Positions 1 through 8,492 are shown, numbered from the stretch's first letter. The stretch is 64,000 nt of DNA from Sinorhizobium alkalisoli (GCF_008932245.1 NZ_CP034909.1:1922001-1986000); one strand, 5' to 3'. Program-made: numbers and translations. Notes: generated from the sequence alone by a model not told the origin.

Positions 1-756
1 AGTCACCAACGTTGCGATGCCGCGCGCGATATCCTGCGGTTGACCCCATCGGCGGATGGCGCAAATCGCCCCGCTTTCGATCTGAGGCGAGTAGCGTTCG
101 AAAACATCCGCGGTCATATCGGTCATGATCAAACCGGGACGGATTTCATAAACTCCGATGCCATGTTCGGCGAGGCGCAACGCGTACTGCTGGGACGCCA
201 TGGATAGCCCCGCCTTCGAGATGCAGTACGGCCCCTTTTCCGGCGACACCAGATGAGCGTTGGCGGACGTGATGAAGACGATCGACCTGTTGTCCGGAGC
301 GCCTTCGCGCGCCACCATCCGCTTGGCGACGGCCTGCGTCAGAAAGAAGGTGCCGCGGAGGTTGACGTCGATCAGACGATCGAAGCTCTCTTCCGAGACC
401 TCGAGGAGATCACCGCGCTCGGGAACCTGAATTCCGGCGTTGTTGATGAGACAATTGACCGGGCCGAGACCTGTTTCGACCTTGTCTAGGAAGGACGCGT
501 AATCGGAGGTCTGTGAGATGTCCAACTGCAACAGCAACGCTCGCTGTCCCTGTTCCTCGACCAGTTTGACGGCTTCTTGGGCGGTCTCATCGTCGCGCAG
601 GTCGACGACTGCGATGTCGAAGCCCGCCGACGCCAATTCGACGCAGATGGCCTGACCGATACCGCGACGCCCGCCGGTTACGACCGCCACGCCACGAACG
701 GCGCTCGCGCCACCGTTGGCTTGTGCTTCCCCGCGCGTCTTGACATCCGCTTTCAT
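1..756 (-). CDS. SDR family NAD(P)-dependent oxidoreductase (3' end cut by window edge)
   Basis: A short-chain dehydrogenase/reductase, probably NAD(P)H-dependent oxidation or reduction of a hydroxyacyl or sugar-like substrate in the cytosol. The frame is open from an ATG at 756 to the window edge, giving 252 residues without a stop. Visible motifs are the Rossmann glycine motif TGGRRGIG (about residues 27-34), NNAG in the middle, and the catalytic YCISK (YxxxK). RWGQPQDIA near the edge is the usual C-terminal motif of FabG-like SDRs, so only a short tail is missing. The start overlaps the stop of the upstream CoA-transferase gene by one base (TGATG), so the two are translationally coupled in one leftward operon. 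The substrate cannot be read from the sequence. Confidence 0.9.
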   Translation of the reverse strand, partial: MKADVKTRGEAQANGGASAVRGVAVVTGGRRGIGQAICVELASAGFDIAVVDLRDDETAQEAVKLVEEQGQRALLLQLDISQTSDYASFLDKVETGLGPVNCLINNAGIQVPERGDLLEVSEESFDRLIDVNLRGTFFLTQAVAKRMVAREGAPDNRSIVFITSANAHLVSPEKGPYCISKAGLSMASQQYALRLAEHGIGVYEIRPGLIMTDMTADVFERYSPQIESGAICAIRRWGQPQDIARGIATLVT

Positions 757-1970
757 CACGCAGCCCCTCTCTCAGATGCTTCATCCCGCGACGCCACGAC
801 GGCGTTCGCAGACAACAGTTGTTCGACCTCCGAGGCCGAGTATCCGTGCTCGGAGAGGATTTCGCGCGTGTGCTCGCCGATCTCCAACGCCAGAACCCGG
901 AGGTCCGGAACCTTGCCGTCGTATCGGTTTGGATGGTTCACAAGATGAATGGTGCGGCCCTTGACCTGGACCTTGCGGAACACTTCCGAATGGACGAGTT
1001 GCGGATCGTTCAGAAGCTCGTCGTAATAGCGGATTGGAGCCCACCAGACATTATGGCTGTCGAAGCGCCGCTCCAGTTCCTCGACACTGAACTTCGCCGT
1101 CGCCAGAGCCAGGGCCTTGGCGAACTCGTCGCGATCCTCGTAGCGGTCCTTCGAAAGCAGCGCGCGCATGTCGTCGCTCTCCACCGCCTTGGCGAGATCG
1201 GGAACCTTGCATAACGAAACCACAACGTGGCCGTCTCGAGCCGGATAGACGCCATAGGGCGCTTCATGGAACCACGTTGCGAGATTCTTCTCGCGATTTA
1301 GGACGTCGCGGGCCATGCCTCCGGCGAACCAATTCACAAGCGGTTCGCCTTGAAGGTCGATCCCCGCGTTGAGAAGGCTTCCTTCCACTCGGGTGCCTTT
1401 GCCCTCGCGGAGCTTGCGGACGATCGCGCCGAGAATGCCCATGGCGAGCAGAGCGCCGCCGTGCTGGTCGACGACGGCTGCACCCACAGGAGTCGGACCG
1501 ATTCCAGGCGTCCCCGTGACGCTGATCAGACCCGAGCGTGCCTGAACTAGGATGTCCTGGCCCGGCTTGTCGACCATGGGTCCGCTCGATCCGAAGCCGC
1601 TCGCCGATGCGAAGATGAGGGTCGGGTTGAGGCGGTCCAGTTCAGCCTGGTCGAAGCCGAGCCGGGAGAAGACACCCGGCCGGAAATTTTCGAGCACCAC
1701 GTCGGCTCCAGCGATCAAGCGTCGAGCGACTTCCTTGCCCTCCGAGCTCTTGAGGTCGATGGCGATCGAACGCTTGTTGCGGTTGGCGCAGAGATAGAAG
1801 CCGCTCACGCCTTCGACATAGACGCCCGCTCCGGACCAATGGCGTTCGTATGCGCCCGTCAAAGGTTCGACCTTGATGACGTCAGCGCCCATGTCTGCGA
1901 GATATTGATCGGCGGCAGGCCCCTGCAGAAAATGGCAGAAACTGACGACCTTTATTCCTCCTAACAGCAC
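756..1970 (-). CDS. CaiB/BaiF family (class III) CoA-transferase
   Basis: A 404-residue family III CoA-transferase, the normal length for the family, which moves CoA between an acyl-CoA and a free carboxylic acid. The N-terminus carries the family pattern GIKVVSF, then GADVIKVEP and NRNKRSIAIDLKS; the Asp of VVDQHGG (about residue 168) sits where the catalytic aspartate of formyl-CoA transferase lies. A GTG start at 1970 is preferred because homologues begin at this point and GGAGG lies 5 bases upstream. It forms an operon with the downstream SDR and is divergent from the LacI regulator. A role in organic-acid catabolism with the SDR and glycerate kinase is inference. Confidence 0.9.
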   Translation of the reverse strand: MLLGGIKVVSFCHFLQGPAADQYLADMGADVIKVEPLTGAYERHWSGAGVYVEGVSGFYLCANRNKRSIAIDLKSSEGKEVARRLIAGADVVLENFRPGVFSRLGFDQAELDRLNPTLIFASASGFGSSGPMVDKPGQDILVQARSGLISVTGTPGIGPTPVGAAVVDQHGGALLAMGILGAIVRKLREGKGTRVEGSLLNAGIDLQGEPLVNWFAGGMARDVLNREKNLATWFHEAPYGVYPARDGHVVVSLCKVPDLAKAVESDDMRALLSKDRYEDRDEFAKALALATAKFSVEELERRFDSHNVWWAPIRYYDELLNDPQLVHSEVFRKVQVKGRTIHLVNHPNRYDGKVPDLRVLALEIGEHTREILSEHGYSASEVEQLLSANAVVASRDEASERGAA

Positions 1971-1996
1971 CGTTTCCTCCAGCTGGTCGTTTTCGA

Positions 1997-2099
1997 GAAA
2001 TCGATTTCACATAATTTCTCAAGCGTGTCAATGCCTCTTAGAAGAACTGCGAAAACAATTGTTTTTGTCGCCGCATCATGCGATAAATCGTTTTCACGG
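1997..2099. promoter_or_regulatory. Candidate LacI-family operators in the divergent promoter region
   Basis: The space between the CoA-transferase and lacI-type genes holds a perfect 12-bp palindrome GAAATCGATTTC (1997-2008), a perfect 14-bp palindrome AAAACAATTGTTTT (2052-2065), and a looser site ATAAATCGTTTTCA (near 2084-2097). All are AT-rich with a central CG or AATT, as expected for LacI/GalR-family operators. Binding by the neighbouring regulator is inferred from position and symmetry. Confidence 0.5.
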
Positions 2100-2116
2100 A
2101 CTTTCACGGGAGGCTT

Positions 2117-3175
2117 TTGGTGGTCTTGGATAACGATCGTACGGACACTAAGCTGGTCGATGTCGCACGGCTGGCAGGCTGCTCTCCGGCTACCGTTTCA
2201 CGGGTGCTCAACAACAACCCCAAAGTCGATGTCAAAGTCCGCGACCGCGTCGTCAAGGCCGCCGCCCAGTTGGGCTACGTGCCGAACGGCTCCGCGCGAG
2301 CTTTGCGCTCCACGAAGACCCGGACGGTCGGAGCCATCATCCCGACGCTCGACCACGCCATCTATGCGACGATGGTCAACAGCCTTCAGGCGCGACTGTC
2401 GGAGAAGGACGTCTCGGTCATCATCAACACCTCCATGTATGACATCGACATCGAATTCGAGCAGGCCAAGCTTCTCGTCGAGCGCGGCGTGGAGTCCGTC
2501 GTCCTCGTCGGCTCGGTGCATCGCCCGGAGACTCTGGCGATGCTGGAACAGAGAAACATCGCATACGTGTTCACCTATACGTCGCTGGCAACCGATATCG
2601 GCGCTGCGATCGGCTTCGACAATGTCAAGGCCGGAGCTATGGCGGCGCGTTATCTGGTCGATCTCGGCCACACCCAGCTCGGCATGATCGCGGGCATAAC
2701 CGAGAACAACGATCGCGCCTCGGCGAGACGCGACGGGTTTCTTGGCGAATTGAAACGACAGGGGCTGGCCAACGACAACATCACGGTCACCGAGTCAGCT
2801 TACAAGATCGAGGGCGGGCGCGACTCGATGCGGAAGCTGATGACCGGACCGAATCCGCCTTCGGCCGTTTTTTGCGGCAGCGACATCATCGCGGCCGGCG
2901 CTATCAAATATTGCCACGCCGAAGGCATCCGGGTTCCAGAAGACGTGTCGGTGTTCGGGTTCGACAATCTCGAGATCGCGGAACTCACCCACCCCGAACT
3001 GACGACGATCGAGGTTCCGGCCAGAGACATGGGGACGATCGCCGCCGAATACCTTCTCGCGACGCCTCTGCAACGCCAACACATGCGGCAGCGCGAGCTA
3101 TCGTTGAAGCTAGTCGTGAGAGCAAGCACGGCTCCTCGCAAGCCGATTGAGGCGCAGCGATGCAGTTTCTCGTGA
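2117..3175 (+). CDS. LacI family transcriptional regulator
   Basis: A 352-residue LacI/GalR repressor of normal length. The N-terminal helix-turn-helix reads KLVDVARLAGCSPATVSRVL (about residues 12-31), followed by the hinge region and a periplasmic-binding-protein-like effector domain (TVGAIIPTLDH, GFDNLEIAELTHPELTTI). The start is a TTG at 2117 with a GGGAGG ribosome-binding site just upstream; a GTG at 2120 is an alternative. It is divergent from the CoA-transferase/SDR operon, with palindromic sites between, so it probably controls that operon and possibly its own downstream genes. The stop overlaps the start of the next small gene. The effector is unknown, perhaps a sugar acid. Confidence 0.92.
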   Translation: MVVLDNDRTDTKLVDVARLAGCSPATVSRVLNNNPKVDVKVRDRVVKAAAQLGYVPNGSARALRSTKTRTVGAIIPTLDHAIYATMVNSLQARLSEKDVSVIINTSMYDIDIEFEQAKLLVERGVESVVLVGSVHRPETLAMLEQRNIAYVFTYTSLATDIGAAIGFDNVKAGAMAARYLVDLGHTQLGMIAGITENNDRASARRDGFLGELKRQGLANDNITVTESAYKIEGGRDSMRKLMTGPNPPSAVFCGSDIIAAGAIKYCHAEGIRVPEDVSVFGFDNLEIAELTHPELTTIEVPARDMGTIAAEYLLATPLQRQHMRQRELSLKLVVRASTAPRKPIEAQRCSFS

Positions 3176-3450
3176 TCTCCCGGCGGCTGATCGAAAAGTT
3201 CAGCGACGCGGACTTCGAGCCGATCGTTCCCTTGGAAGGGGCCCGTGCGAGATACCTCTACAGCATCGGATTCACCCGACAGATATGGCATCGCTGCGAC
3301 CAGCCGGGCGCTTGCCAGATCGTCGAGGCGGCCAGTCTTGACGAGGCTCGCTCCCACCTCTCCACCCTGCCGTTGGCCGAGGCTGGAATGATCGAGTTCG
3401 ACATCATCCCGCTGAAGCCCTACGTGGGCTTCGCTCTCCAAACCGTCTAA
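3160..3450 (+). CDS. Muconolactone isomerase-like / YCII-type small protein
   Basis: A 96-residue protein with the ferredoxin-like fold signature of the muconolactone delta-isomerase family: an N-terminal MQFLVISRR strand, a central W-containing region (IGFTRQIWHRCDQPGA) and a C-terminal LSTLPLAEAGMIEFDIIPL, close to the LP(L)-x-D-x-x-x-x-P pattern of that family. The ATG lies inside the end of the lacI-type gene (16-base overlap), so the two are co-transcribed. Nothing in the neighbourhood suggests aromatic catabolism, so the true substrate may be another lactone or enol. Confidence 0.75.
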   Translation: MQFLVISRRLIEKFSDADFEPIVPLEGARARYLYSIGFTRQIWHRCDQPGACQIVEAASLDEARSHLSTLPLAEAGMIEFDIIPLKPYVGFALQTV

Positions 3451-3471
3451 ACGCACATCGTGAAGGGTGAA

Positions 3472-4728
3472 ATGGAAAATCCCAGAGAGTTCCTGGTGTC
3501 GTTGTTCAACGCTGCGGTGCAGGCGGCTGACGCCGAACATGCGATCAATGCCCACCTTCCCCAGCGGCCAAAAGGGCGCACGATTGTCGTTGGCGCGGGC
3601 AAAGGGGTAGCCCAACTCGCTCGGGCGCTCGAAAAGGCGTGGGACGGTCTCATCGAAGGGACCGTTGTGACTCGATATGGGTACGCCGTGCCGTGCGAAC
3701 GGATCGAGGTTCTGGAAGCTTCTCATCCCGTGCCGGACGAGGCGGGCCTGCGCGCGTCAATGAGGCTCTTCGAGCGCGTCGCCGACCTCTCCGCCGATGA
3801 CTTGGTGATCAGTCTGATTTGTGGAGGCGGCTCAGCGCTTCTACCCGCGCCTGCCGACGGCCTCACGCTTGAGGACGAGATCGCGCTAAACAGGGAACTC
3901 TTGAGGTCTGGCGCGCCGATCGCCGCCATGAACTCGATCCGCAAGCAGTTTTCGAAGATCAAAGGCGGACGTTTGGCTCTCGCGGCCTACCCGGCGACCG
4001 TGGTGTCGCTTGTCGTCTCCGACATTCCCGGCGACATCGCATCATTGGTGTCCTCGGGTCCGACGATAGCTGATTCTACTGCACGCCAAGACGCTATCGA
4101 CGCGATCGCAAGATATAGAATCGAGCTACCCGCCAATATGCGAAAGCATCTGGAGCATGCCCCGGTGCCACCGTCTCCCGGCGACGAAAGGTTCAGTCGC
4201 AACCTGACGCACGTTATCGCCTCGGCTGGCAAATCCTTGGAAGCTGCAGCCGAGTTTGCGCGGAATCACGGCGTCGAAGCTGCCATTCTCTCGGACTCGA
4301 TCGAAGGCGAGGCAAGCCTTGTGGGCGGCGTCCATGCTTCGATTGCGCGCGAGATCGCAATGCGAAACCGACCCTTTCGAAAGCCCGTTGTTATTCTATC
4401 TGGTGGCGAGACAACGGTCACGCTTCGTGGCAAGGGCAAAGGGGGCCGCAACACAGAGTTTCTTCTGGCGTTCGCCATCGCGATCGAGGGGTTGGATGGA
4501 ATCACCGCATTGGCGGCCGATACCGATGGCATCGATGGGAGCGAGGACAATGCGGGGGCCTTCGCGGACGGCAGATCAGTCGGTGTAATGACGAGCTTGG
4601 GCAAGACCGCGCGATCAATGCTTGAAGGCAATGATGCCTGGAGCGCGTTCGATGCTGCCGGGTCACTTTTTGTCCCCGGGCCAACCGGAACGAACGTCAA
4701 CGACTTCCGGGCGATCCTTATACAATAG
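3472..4728 (+). CDS. Glycerate 2-kinase (MOFRL / TtuD-GckA type)
   Basis: A type-2 glycerate kinase, often mis-annotated as hydroxypyruvate reductase, that phosphorylates D-glycerate to 2-phosphoglycerate with ATP in the cytosol. Support: the N-terminal glycine-rich VVGAGKGVAQLARALE, LICGGGSALLPAPADGLTL, the MNSIRKQFSKIKGGRLA block with conserved lysines, VVSDIPGD, and the C-terminal MOFRL motif GKGKGGRNTEFLLA followed by AADTDGIDGSEDNAGA. Length, about 418 residues, is usual. I prefer the ATG at 3472 (AAGGGTG upstream) to the in-frame GTG at 3460. It is the last gene of the lacI-type unit and probably feeds a breakdown product of the cluster into lower glycolysis. Confidence 0.9.
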   Translation: MENPREFLVSLFNAAVQAADAEHAINAHLPQRPKGRTIVVGAGKGVAQLARALEKAWDGLIEGTVVTRYGYAVPCERIEVLEASHPVPDEAGLRASMRLFERVADLSADDLVISLICGGGSALLPAPADGLTLEDEIALNRELLRSGAPIAAMNSIRKQFSKIKGGRLALAAYPATVVSLVVSDIPGDIASLVSSGPTIADSTARQDAIDAIARYRIELPANMRKHLEHAPVPPSPGDERFSRNLTHVIASAGKSLEAAAEFARNHGVEAAILSDSIEGEASLVGGVHASIAREIAMRNRPFRKPVVILSGGETTVTLRGKGKGGRNTEFLLAFAIAIEGLDGITALAADTDGIDGSEDNAGAFADGRSVGVMTSLGKTARSMLEGNDAWSAFDAAGSLFVPGPTGTNVNDFRAILIQ

Positions 4729-4894
4729 ATGGGCCTCGATGAACGCTTAGGGCCGAACCGGGCCATTCCTGGTGGGATGACGCCGACCGCTCTGGGTCGA
4801 GAGCGGTATTCCGTTTCCGGTACCAGGTTCGCCACCAATTGGGCAAGAAGACTGGCTATCTATCGGTGACAGCTATGCCGGCGCAAGACGGGCT

Positions 4895-5350
4895 TTACAG
4901 GTCCGTGACAAGGTCCGCATGTCCGAAGCCCTTCGAGTAGTCGAGCACGGAGATGACCGTCGGCGTTATGCGGAATATGCGGACGTCCTGCGGGGTCGGC
5001 ATCGGCACCGGCAGCGAGACCTGCTCGGGATACTTCAGCGGCAACATGCGCAAGACCTTTTCCGCTTCGGTCCGATCGACCACCGCTTGCGCGCGCGCTG
5101 CCATGGACAGCCCCGTGATCGCCATCAAGTCCGATGTATCATGGTCGATCGTCAGCGACACCCGGTCATCTTGCGCCAGATTGGTCGCCTTTTGGCTGTC
5201 CAGACCGCAGAGGAAGTAAAGTGTAAGGCCCTCGTTGACATAACCGACCGTTGTCGCCTGCGGCCAGCCGTCTGGCCTCAGCGTGGCGATCGTCATGATC
5301 CGGTGTTGATCCAACAAGCTCAGGATCTTCTTTCTGATCGCATTGTCCAC
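4895..5350 (-). CDS. Pyridoxamine 5'-phosphate oxidase family (FMN-binding split barrel) protein
   Basis: A 151-residue PPOX-like flavin-binding protein. The N-terminal part (IMTIATLRPDGWPQATTVGY) and the following strand (LYFLCGLDSQKATNLAQDD) are typical of the PNPOx-like split barrel that binds FMN or F420 as a dimer. The start is a GTG at 5350 with GGGAGACG upstream. It is a single gene between the glycerate kinase and a LysR gene and is transcribed towards the kinase. The exact redox substrate is not predictable; general stress or detoxification roles are common in the family. Confidence 0.85.
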   Translation of the reverse strand: MDNAIRKKILSLLDQHRIMTIATLRPDGWPQATTVGYVNEGLTLYFLCGLDSQKATNLAQDDRVSLTIDHDTSDLMAITGLSMAARAQAVVDRTEAEKVLRMLPLKYPEQVSLPVPMPTPQDVRIFRITPTVISVLDYSKGFGHADLVTDL

Positions 5351-5510
5351 CTGGCGTCTCCCTGGCCGCGTGACATTCAGGCTCCCATGCTACGGAAGCC
5401 GCGTCGAATCGGCATTGATGCGCGTCAATGGACTTTCCGTGTCGGCGGCATGGATTGCGCTCAGGCCGCCCCATAACCGTCGATTGGCTGGACAAGACGC
5501 CCTGCCCTCC

Positions 5511-6401
5511 CTATAGCATCTGCAGTTCTGCAAATGCGGCGCGCACATGCTCCGCGACCGCCAGCACCGGTGCCGGCGCATCCTCGATCACCTTCATGCC
5601 GATATTGTAGTGGCCGAGATCCGGCAAACCGTCCTGCTCGCCGAGTGGAATCATCTGGCCCTGCACCAGATAGCGCGGCAGTGGCGCAATCGCCAAGCCG
5701 GCAAGCACCGCCGCCCGCTGCCCGGTCGTGTAGGCGCTCAGGAATGCAACGCGGAATTTGCGCCCGGCCCGCGAAAGCTTCTCGACGGCATCGGCTCGCC
5801 ACACGCAACCGTCCTCCCACATCGAGACCGGCAGCGGATCGCGCAGATGCGCGTTGCCGCACTTGGCGCCGGCCCAAACCAGCTTCTCCTGCATCAGGGT
5901 TTCGCCGTCCCTGGCCGCGTCGTCGGTAAGACTGTTGTATATCGCAAGATCCAGCCGGTGCTCGTCGACGCGTTTGCGCATGGCATTGCTCATGCCGATC
6001 GAAACGTCGACCGTCACATTCGGGTAACTCTCGGCAAAGCGTTTCAGCACGTCCGGCAGGATCCGCTCGCCGACGTCCTCCGGTGCACCGACCCGCACCA
6101 CGCCGTTCATGTCGGGCATGAGAAAGCGCGACACCGTCTCGTTGTTGAGCGAGAGCAAGCGCCGGGCGAAGCCGAGCAGGAGTTCGCCCTTCGGCGTCAG
6201 CGACACCGAGCGCGCGTCGCGCAGGAAAAGCGTACAGCCCAGAGTTTCCTCTAGCTTCTTGATCTGCATCGAAACCGCCGACGGCGTGCGATAGACGGCC
6301 TCCGCAGCCGTGGTGAAATTGCCCGTCTCGGCGATGGCGACAAAGGTCTTGAGCACATCCATCTCGAGCAGTGGAAGCGCGTGACGCAGCATCACGTTCA
6401 T
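5511..6401 (-). CDS. LysR family transcriptional regulator (LrhA-like)
   Basis: A 296-residue LysR-type regulator. The winged helix-turn-helix is near the N-terminus (LKTFVAIAETGNFTTAAEAV, then TPSAVSMQIKKLEETLG), followed by an effector-binding domain (VRVGAPEDVGERILPDVLKRF). The DNA-binding region and the ...LLLGFARRLLSLNNE linker resemble the LrhA/HexA branch rather than the amino-acid-biosynthesis branches. The start is an ATG at 6401 with AAGGA upstream. It is divergent from two small genes, the second of which is DUF1127. The repeated TTTGATTGA half-sites in its own promoter and in front of the DUF1127 gene hint at shared control. Confidence 0.9.
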   Translation of the reverse strand: MNVMLRHALPLLEMDVLKTFVAIAETGNFTTAAEAVYRTPSAVSMQIKKLEETLGCTLFLRDARSVSLTPKGELLLGFARRLLSLNNETVSRFLMPDMNGVVRVGAPEDVGERILPDVLKRFAESYPNVTVDVSIGMSNAMRKRVDEHRLDLAIYNSLTDDAARDGETLMQEKLVWAGAKCGNAHLRDPLPVSMWEDGCVWRADAVEKLSRAGRKFRVAFLSAYTTGQRAAVLAGLAIAPLPRYLVQGQMIPLGEQDGLPDLGHYNIGMKVIEDAPAPVLAVAEHVRAAFAELQML

Positions 6402-6534
6402 GGCGGCATCCTTATTCAGAAAATCTGATAGATAACTTTACTCTATTTCGTTTGATTGAACATGACCGCGGCGCGATAGTCAAGCAGCAAGGCAGGCGGA
6501 AGTGCCGCCGGCAACGCAACGAAAGGAAAAAGGC

Positions 6535-6921
6535 ATGGCCGCTCTGACGCTGGCAATCGACAATGCCGCAATCTCCGCGCGGCACGCAATTGGTGTCGCC
6601 TCCGCACGCGCGCTGGCGAGCGGGTCCCCTCGCGTCGGAGGCGCCGCGCCGAGGCCCCGCGGAGACGACGATTTCCTGCTGCTCATGCTGTCTCGGGCGC
6701 AACTCGTCATCGAACGGATCGCCGCCGAAAGGCGCGCCGCCAAGATCGACAGGAATCGGGTGGAAACCTGCCGGCAATTGGCGAAACTGCCGGCATGGGC
6801 CCGAAATGACCTGTTCCATGCGGAACAGAAAATAGCGATGCCGTCGGCTAGAACCATTCTCGTGGAGCGGCAACCAATCACGTTGTTTGATGGAAAACAT
6901 CAAACATATTCGTTTGATTGA
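6535..6921 (+). CDS. Hypothetical protein
   Basis: A 128-residue ORF of unknown family. It starts at an ATG at 6535 with an AAAGGAAAAA ribosome-binding site and has an alanine-rich N-terminus (MAALTLAIDNAAISARHAIG), a low-complexity Gly/Arg/Pro stretch, a predicted helix (LLLMLSRAQLVIERIAAERR) and a short C-terminus. The last codons run through the inverted repeats at 6885-6918, which is unusual for a conserved gene, so the true product may be shorter or the ORF non-coding. Its position between a LysR gene and a DUF1127 gene recalls rhizobial stress-related DUF1127 loci. Confidence 0.45.
   Translation: MAALTLAIDNAAISARHAIGVASARALASGSPRVGGAAPRPRGDDDFLLLMLSRAQLVIERIAAERRAAKIDRNRVETCRQLAKLPAWARNDLFHAEQKIAMPSARTILVERQPITLFDGKHQTYSFD
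6885..6918. promoter_or_regulatory. Clustered GTTTGAT inverted repeats upstream of the DUF1127 gene
   Basis: GTTTGATG (6885-6892), CATCAAAC (6898-6905) and GTTTGAT (6912-6918) form two overlapping perfect inverted repeats with 5-6 base spacers, about 70 bases before the DUF1127 start. A further TTCGTTTGATTGA half-site lies near 6447-6459 in the divergent lysR promoter. A binding site for the LysR protein or another regulator is inferred. Confidence 0.45.
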
Positions 6922-6988
6922 TAAATTGGGTTGCGTCATACAGCCATCATGGTCGCGACCTTTTGAAAAGCTCAGAAGGATACCAGCA

Positions 6989-7186
6989 ATGTCTATGAAC
7001 CAGCATTCGTCGTCGTCGAGCCAGAGCCTTTCGGCGCTGCCCGGTCTGTTCAACCTGCGTGCACGCGCATGGGCCGCCTGGAAGCGGCACCGCAATGAGC
7101 GCGCACTGGAAAACCTCTCCTACGATACGCTGAAGGACATCGGCTTCCCTGCCGTCGACGACGTGGCTCATAAAACGGAACAATGA
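6989..7186 (+). CDS. DUF1127 domain small protein
   Basis: A 65-residue protein whose C-terminal half is a DUF1127/YjiS-type segment: RARAWAAWKRHRNERALENL, then LSYDTLKDIGFP. The pattern of an arginine-rich amphipathic helix followed by L(S/D)-x-x-x-L-x-DIG is diagnostic. Small DUF1127 proteins in alphaproteobacteria bind RNA or modulate phosphate, C1 and nitrogen metabolism. I choose the ATG at 6989 because AGAAGGA lies just upstream; a longer reading from 6887 would translate the operator-like repeats. A hairpin terminator follows at 7238. Confidence 0.8.
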   Translation: MSMNQHSSSSSQSLSALPGLFNLRARAWAAWKRHRNERALENLSYDTLKDIGFPAVDDVAHKTEQ

Positions 7187-7237
7187 ACAGCGCCGCCGAA
7201 TGCCAACCTCCCGGCATTGACCACGTAGCGATCCCCT

Positions 7238-7276
7238 GAATGGCATTCCACCGGGTGGGATGCCATTCCTTTATTG
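7238..7276 (+). terminator. Rho-independent terminator after the DUF1127 gene
   Basis: The arms GAATGGCATTCCACC and GGTGGGATGCCATTC pair over 14-15 bases with one G-T position and a very short loop, followed by a T-rich tail (CTTTATTG). It lies 52 bases after the DUF1127 stop. Confidence 0.7.
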
Positions 7277-7457
7277 TGGACCGCCTAGTCCGCTGGCCTC
7301 CGATCGCCGGCACGATGGTACTGCATCTACGCCTCGCGAGGTATCGCCACCTTCATTCAAGGGAGCAGCTGGATAGCCGATTGTCGAACTAAGCGTCCCC
7401 CGCACGATCTGCCACAATCTAGCCGAGCAACTGTTCGAAAAATAGGGAGAAAGCGCG

Positions 7458-8300
7458 ATGCCCGAAGGAGAGAGGCGTGCAAGGGTGAACCAGGCGCGGC
7501 GCCATTTCCTTGGCTTCGCGGCGGCGGCCGCCGCCAGGGTTGTGGCGATGGGCTCGCTTGTCGGTGCGGCGCTTCCCTCGAAGAGCGAGGCAGGCGGCAG
7601 AGCATGGTGGAAGCTCGACCATCCCGGTCGGGGTCATGGGCACGGCCGCGGCAAGAACGATCCCATGTGCCTGCTCCGCGGCACCGCGATCAGGACGCCA
7701 AAGGGCGAAGTCCCGATCGAGGAACTCCGCATCGGCGATCTTGTCGAGACCGTAAACGGCGTGGCCTTGCCCATCAAATGGATCGGTCGCCACCTGTACC
7801 GGCGGACGGCGCCGACCTGGAGCAAGGACGTCGCGCCGATCCGCATCGCCCGCCACGCACTGAACGATGAGTCTCCTCGCAACGACCTCTACCTCAGTGC
7901 TCGCCACGCGCTTCTGATCGACGGGATGCTCGTCCGGGCGCAAGACCTGGTCAACGGCACGTCGATTACGCGGGTGCAGCCCACCGACTGGGACAGGCTC
8001 GAATACTTTCACATCATGCTCGATTCCCATCAGGTGCTTCTGGCGGAGGGCGCACCAGTCGAGAGTTTCCTGCTCGAAACGGCCAGCTATGAGACCTTCA
8101 CCAATTTCGCCGAATTCGCGCGCCTCTATCCTGCCGATCGCTTCGCCTTCATGACGCCTTTTGCGCCCTATGTCGGCTATGGCGGCAGGGAACACCTGAA
8201 GGCGCTTCTACATCTGGCGGTGGGCGGCCCACGAACGATGTCCCCGCTCGAGAACGCCTGCAGTCGCATCGCGGCACGAGGCGAGAAGCTCCTCCGCTGA
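7458..8300 (+). CDS. Hint-domain (Hedgehog/intein-type) protein with Tat-like signal
   Basis: A 280-residue protein with an N-terminal twin-arginine-like signal (ARRHFLGFAAAAAARV, RR at residues 14-15) and a hydrophobic stretch to about residue 40. A Hint_2 domain follows from Cys71 (CLLRGTAIRTPKGEVPIEEL), the block A motif with the splice/autocleavage Cys, then RIGDLVETVNG and the SARHALLIDG block with its His. It ends about 80 residues after the Hint core, with no recognisable C-extein domain. Hint_2 proteins in alphaproteobacteria are usually fused to secreted adhesins or hydrolases; here the domain stands alone behind an export signal. It could be a self-processing secreted protein; activity is not shown. 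Confidence 0.8.
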   Translation: MPEGERRARVNQARRHFLGFAAAAAARVVAMGSLVGAALPSKSEAGGRAWWKLDHPGRGHGHGRGKNDPMCLLRGTAIRTPKGEVPIEELRIGDLVETVNGVALPIKWIGRHLYRRTAPTWSKDVAPIRIARHALNDESPRNDLYLSARHALLIDGMLVRAQDLVNGTSITRVQPTDWDRLEYFHIMLDSHQVLLAEGAPVESFLLETASYETFTNFAEFARLYPADRFAFMTPFAPYVGYGGREHLKALLHLAVGGPRTMSPLENACSRIAARGEKLLR

Positions 8301-8385
8301 GCCTGGTCGATGCCTCGTTGACGCGGCGCCGCAGTTCGCCCATACCCGCGCGCCTCGCGAAAATGCAGCCGCTCCTTCGGCATAG

Positions 8386-8492
8386 CGCATCGGCCCGAAA
8401 ATCGTACCCGATTTTCGGAAAGCTCGATGCGCTAGTTCAAAGAGTTACAGCGACCTTTGCGCGTCTGAAAAGACGCGCGGCGCTGTAGCGCT
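8386..8492 (-). repeat. RIME-like mosaic palindromic repeat, copy 1 (modules 1 and 2A)
   Basis: A 107-bp element of two large palindromes: module 1 (ACAGCG...GCGCGTCT-gaa-AAGACGCGC...CGCTGT) and module 2A (GCGCATCG...CCGAAAATCG-tac-CCGATTTTCGG...CGATGCGC). Size and architecture match the Rhizobium intergenic mosaic elements (RIME). Related copies lie near 9933, 19965, 33904, 48382 and 51371. The rest of the 512-bp gap to 8812 holds no gene that I can support. Confidence 0.8.
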
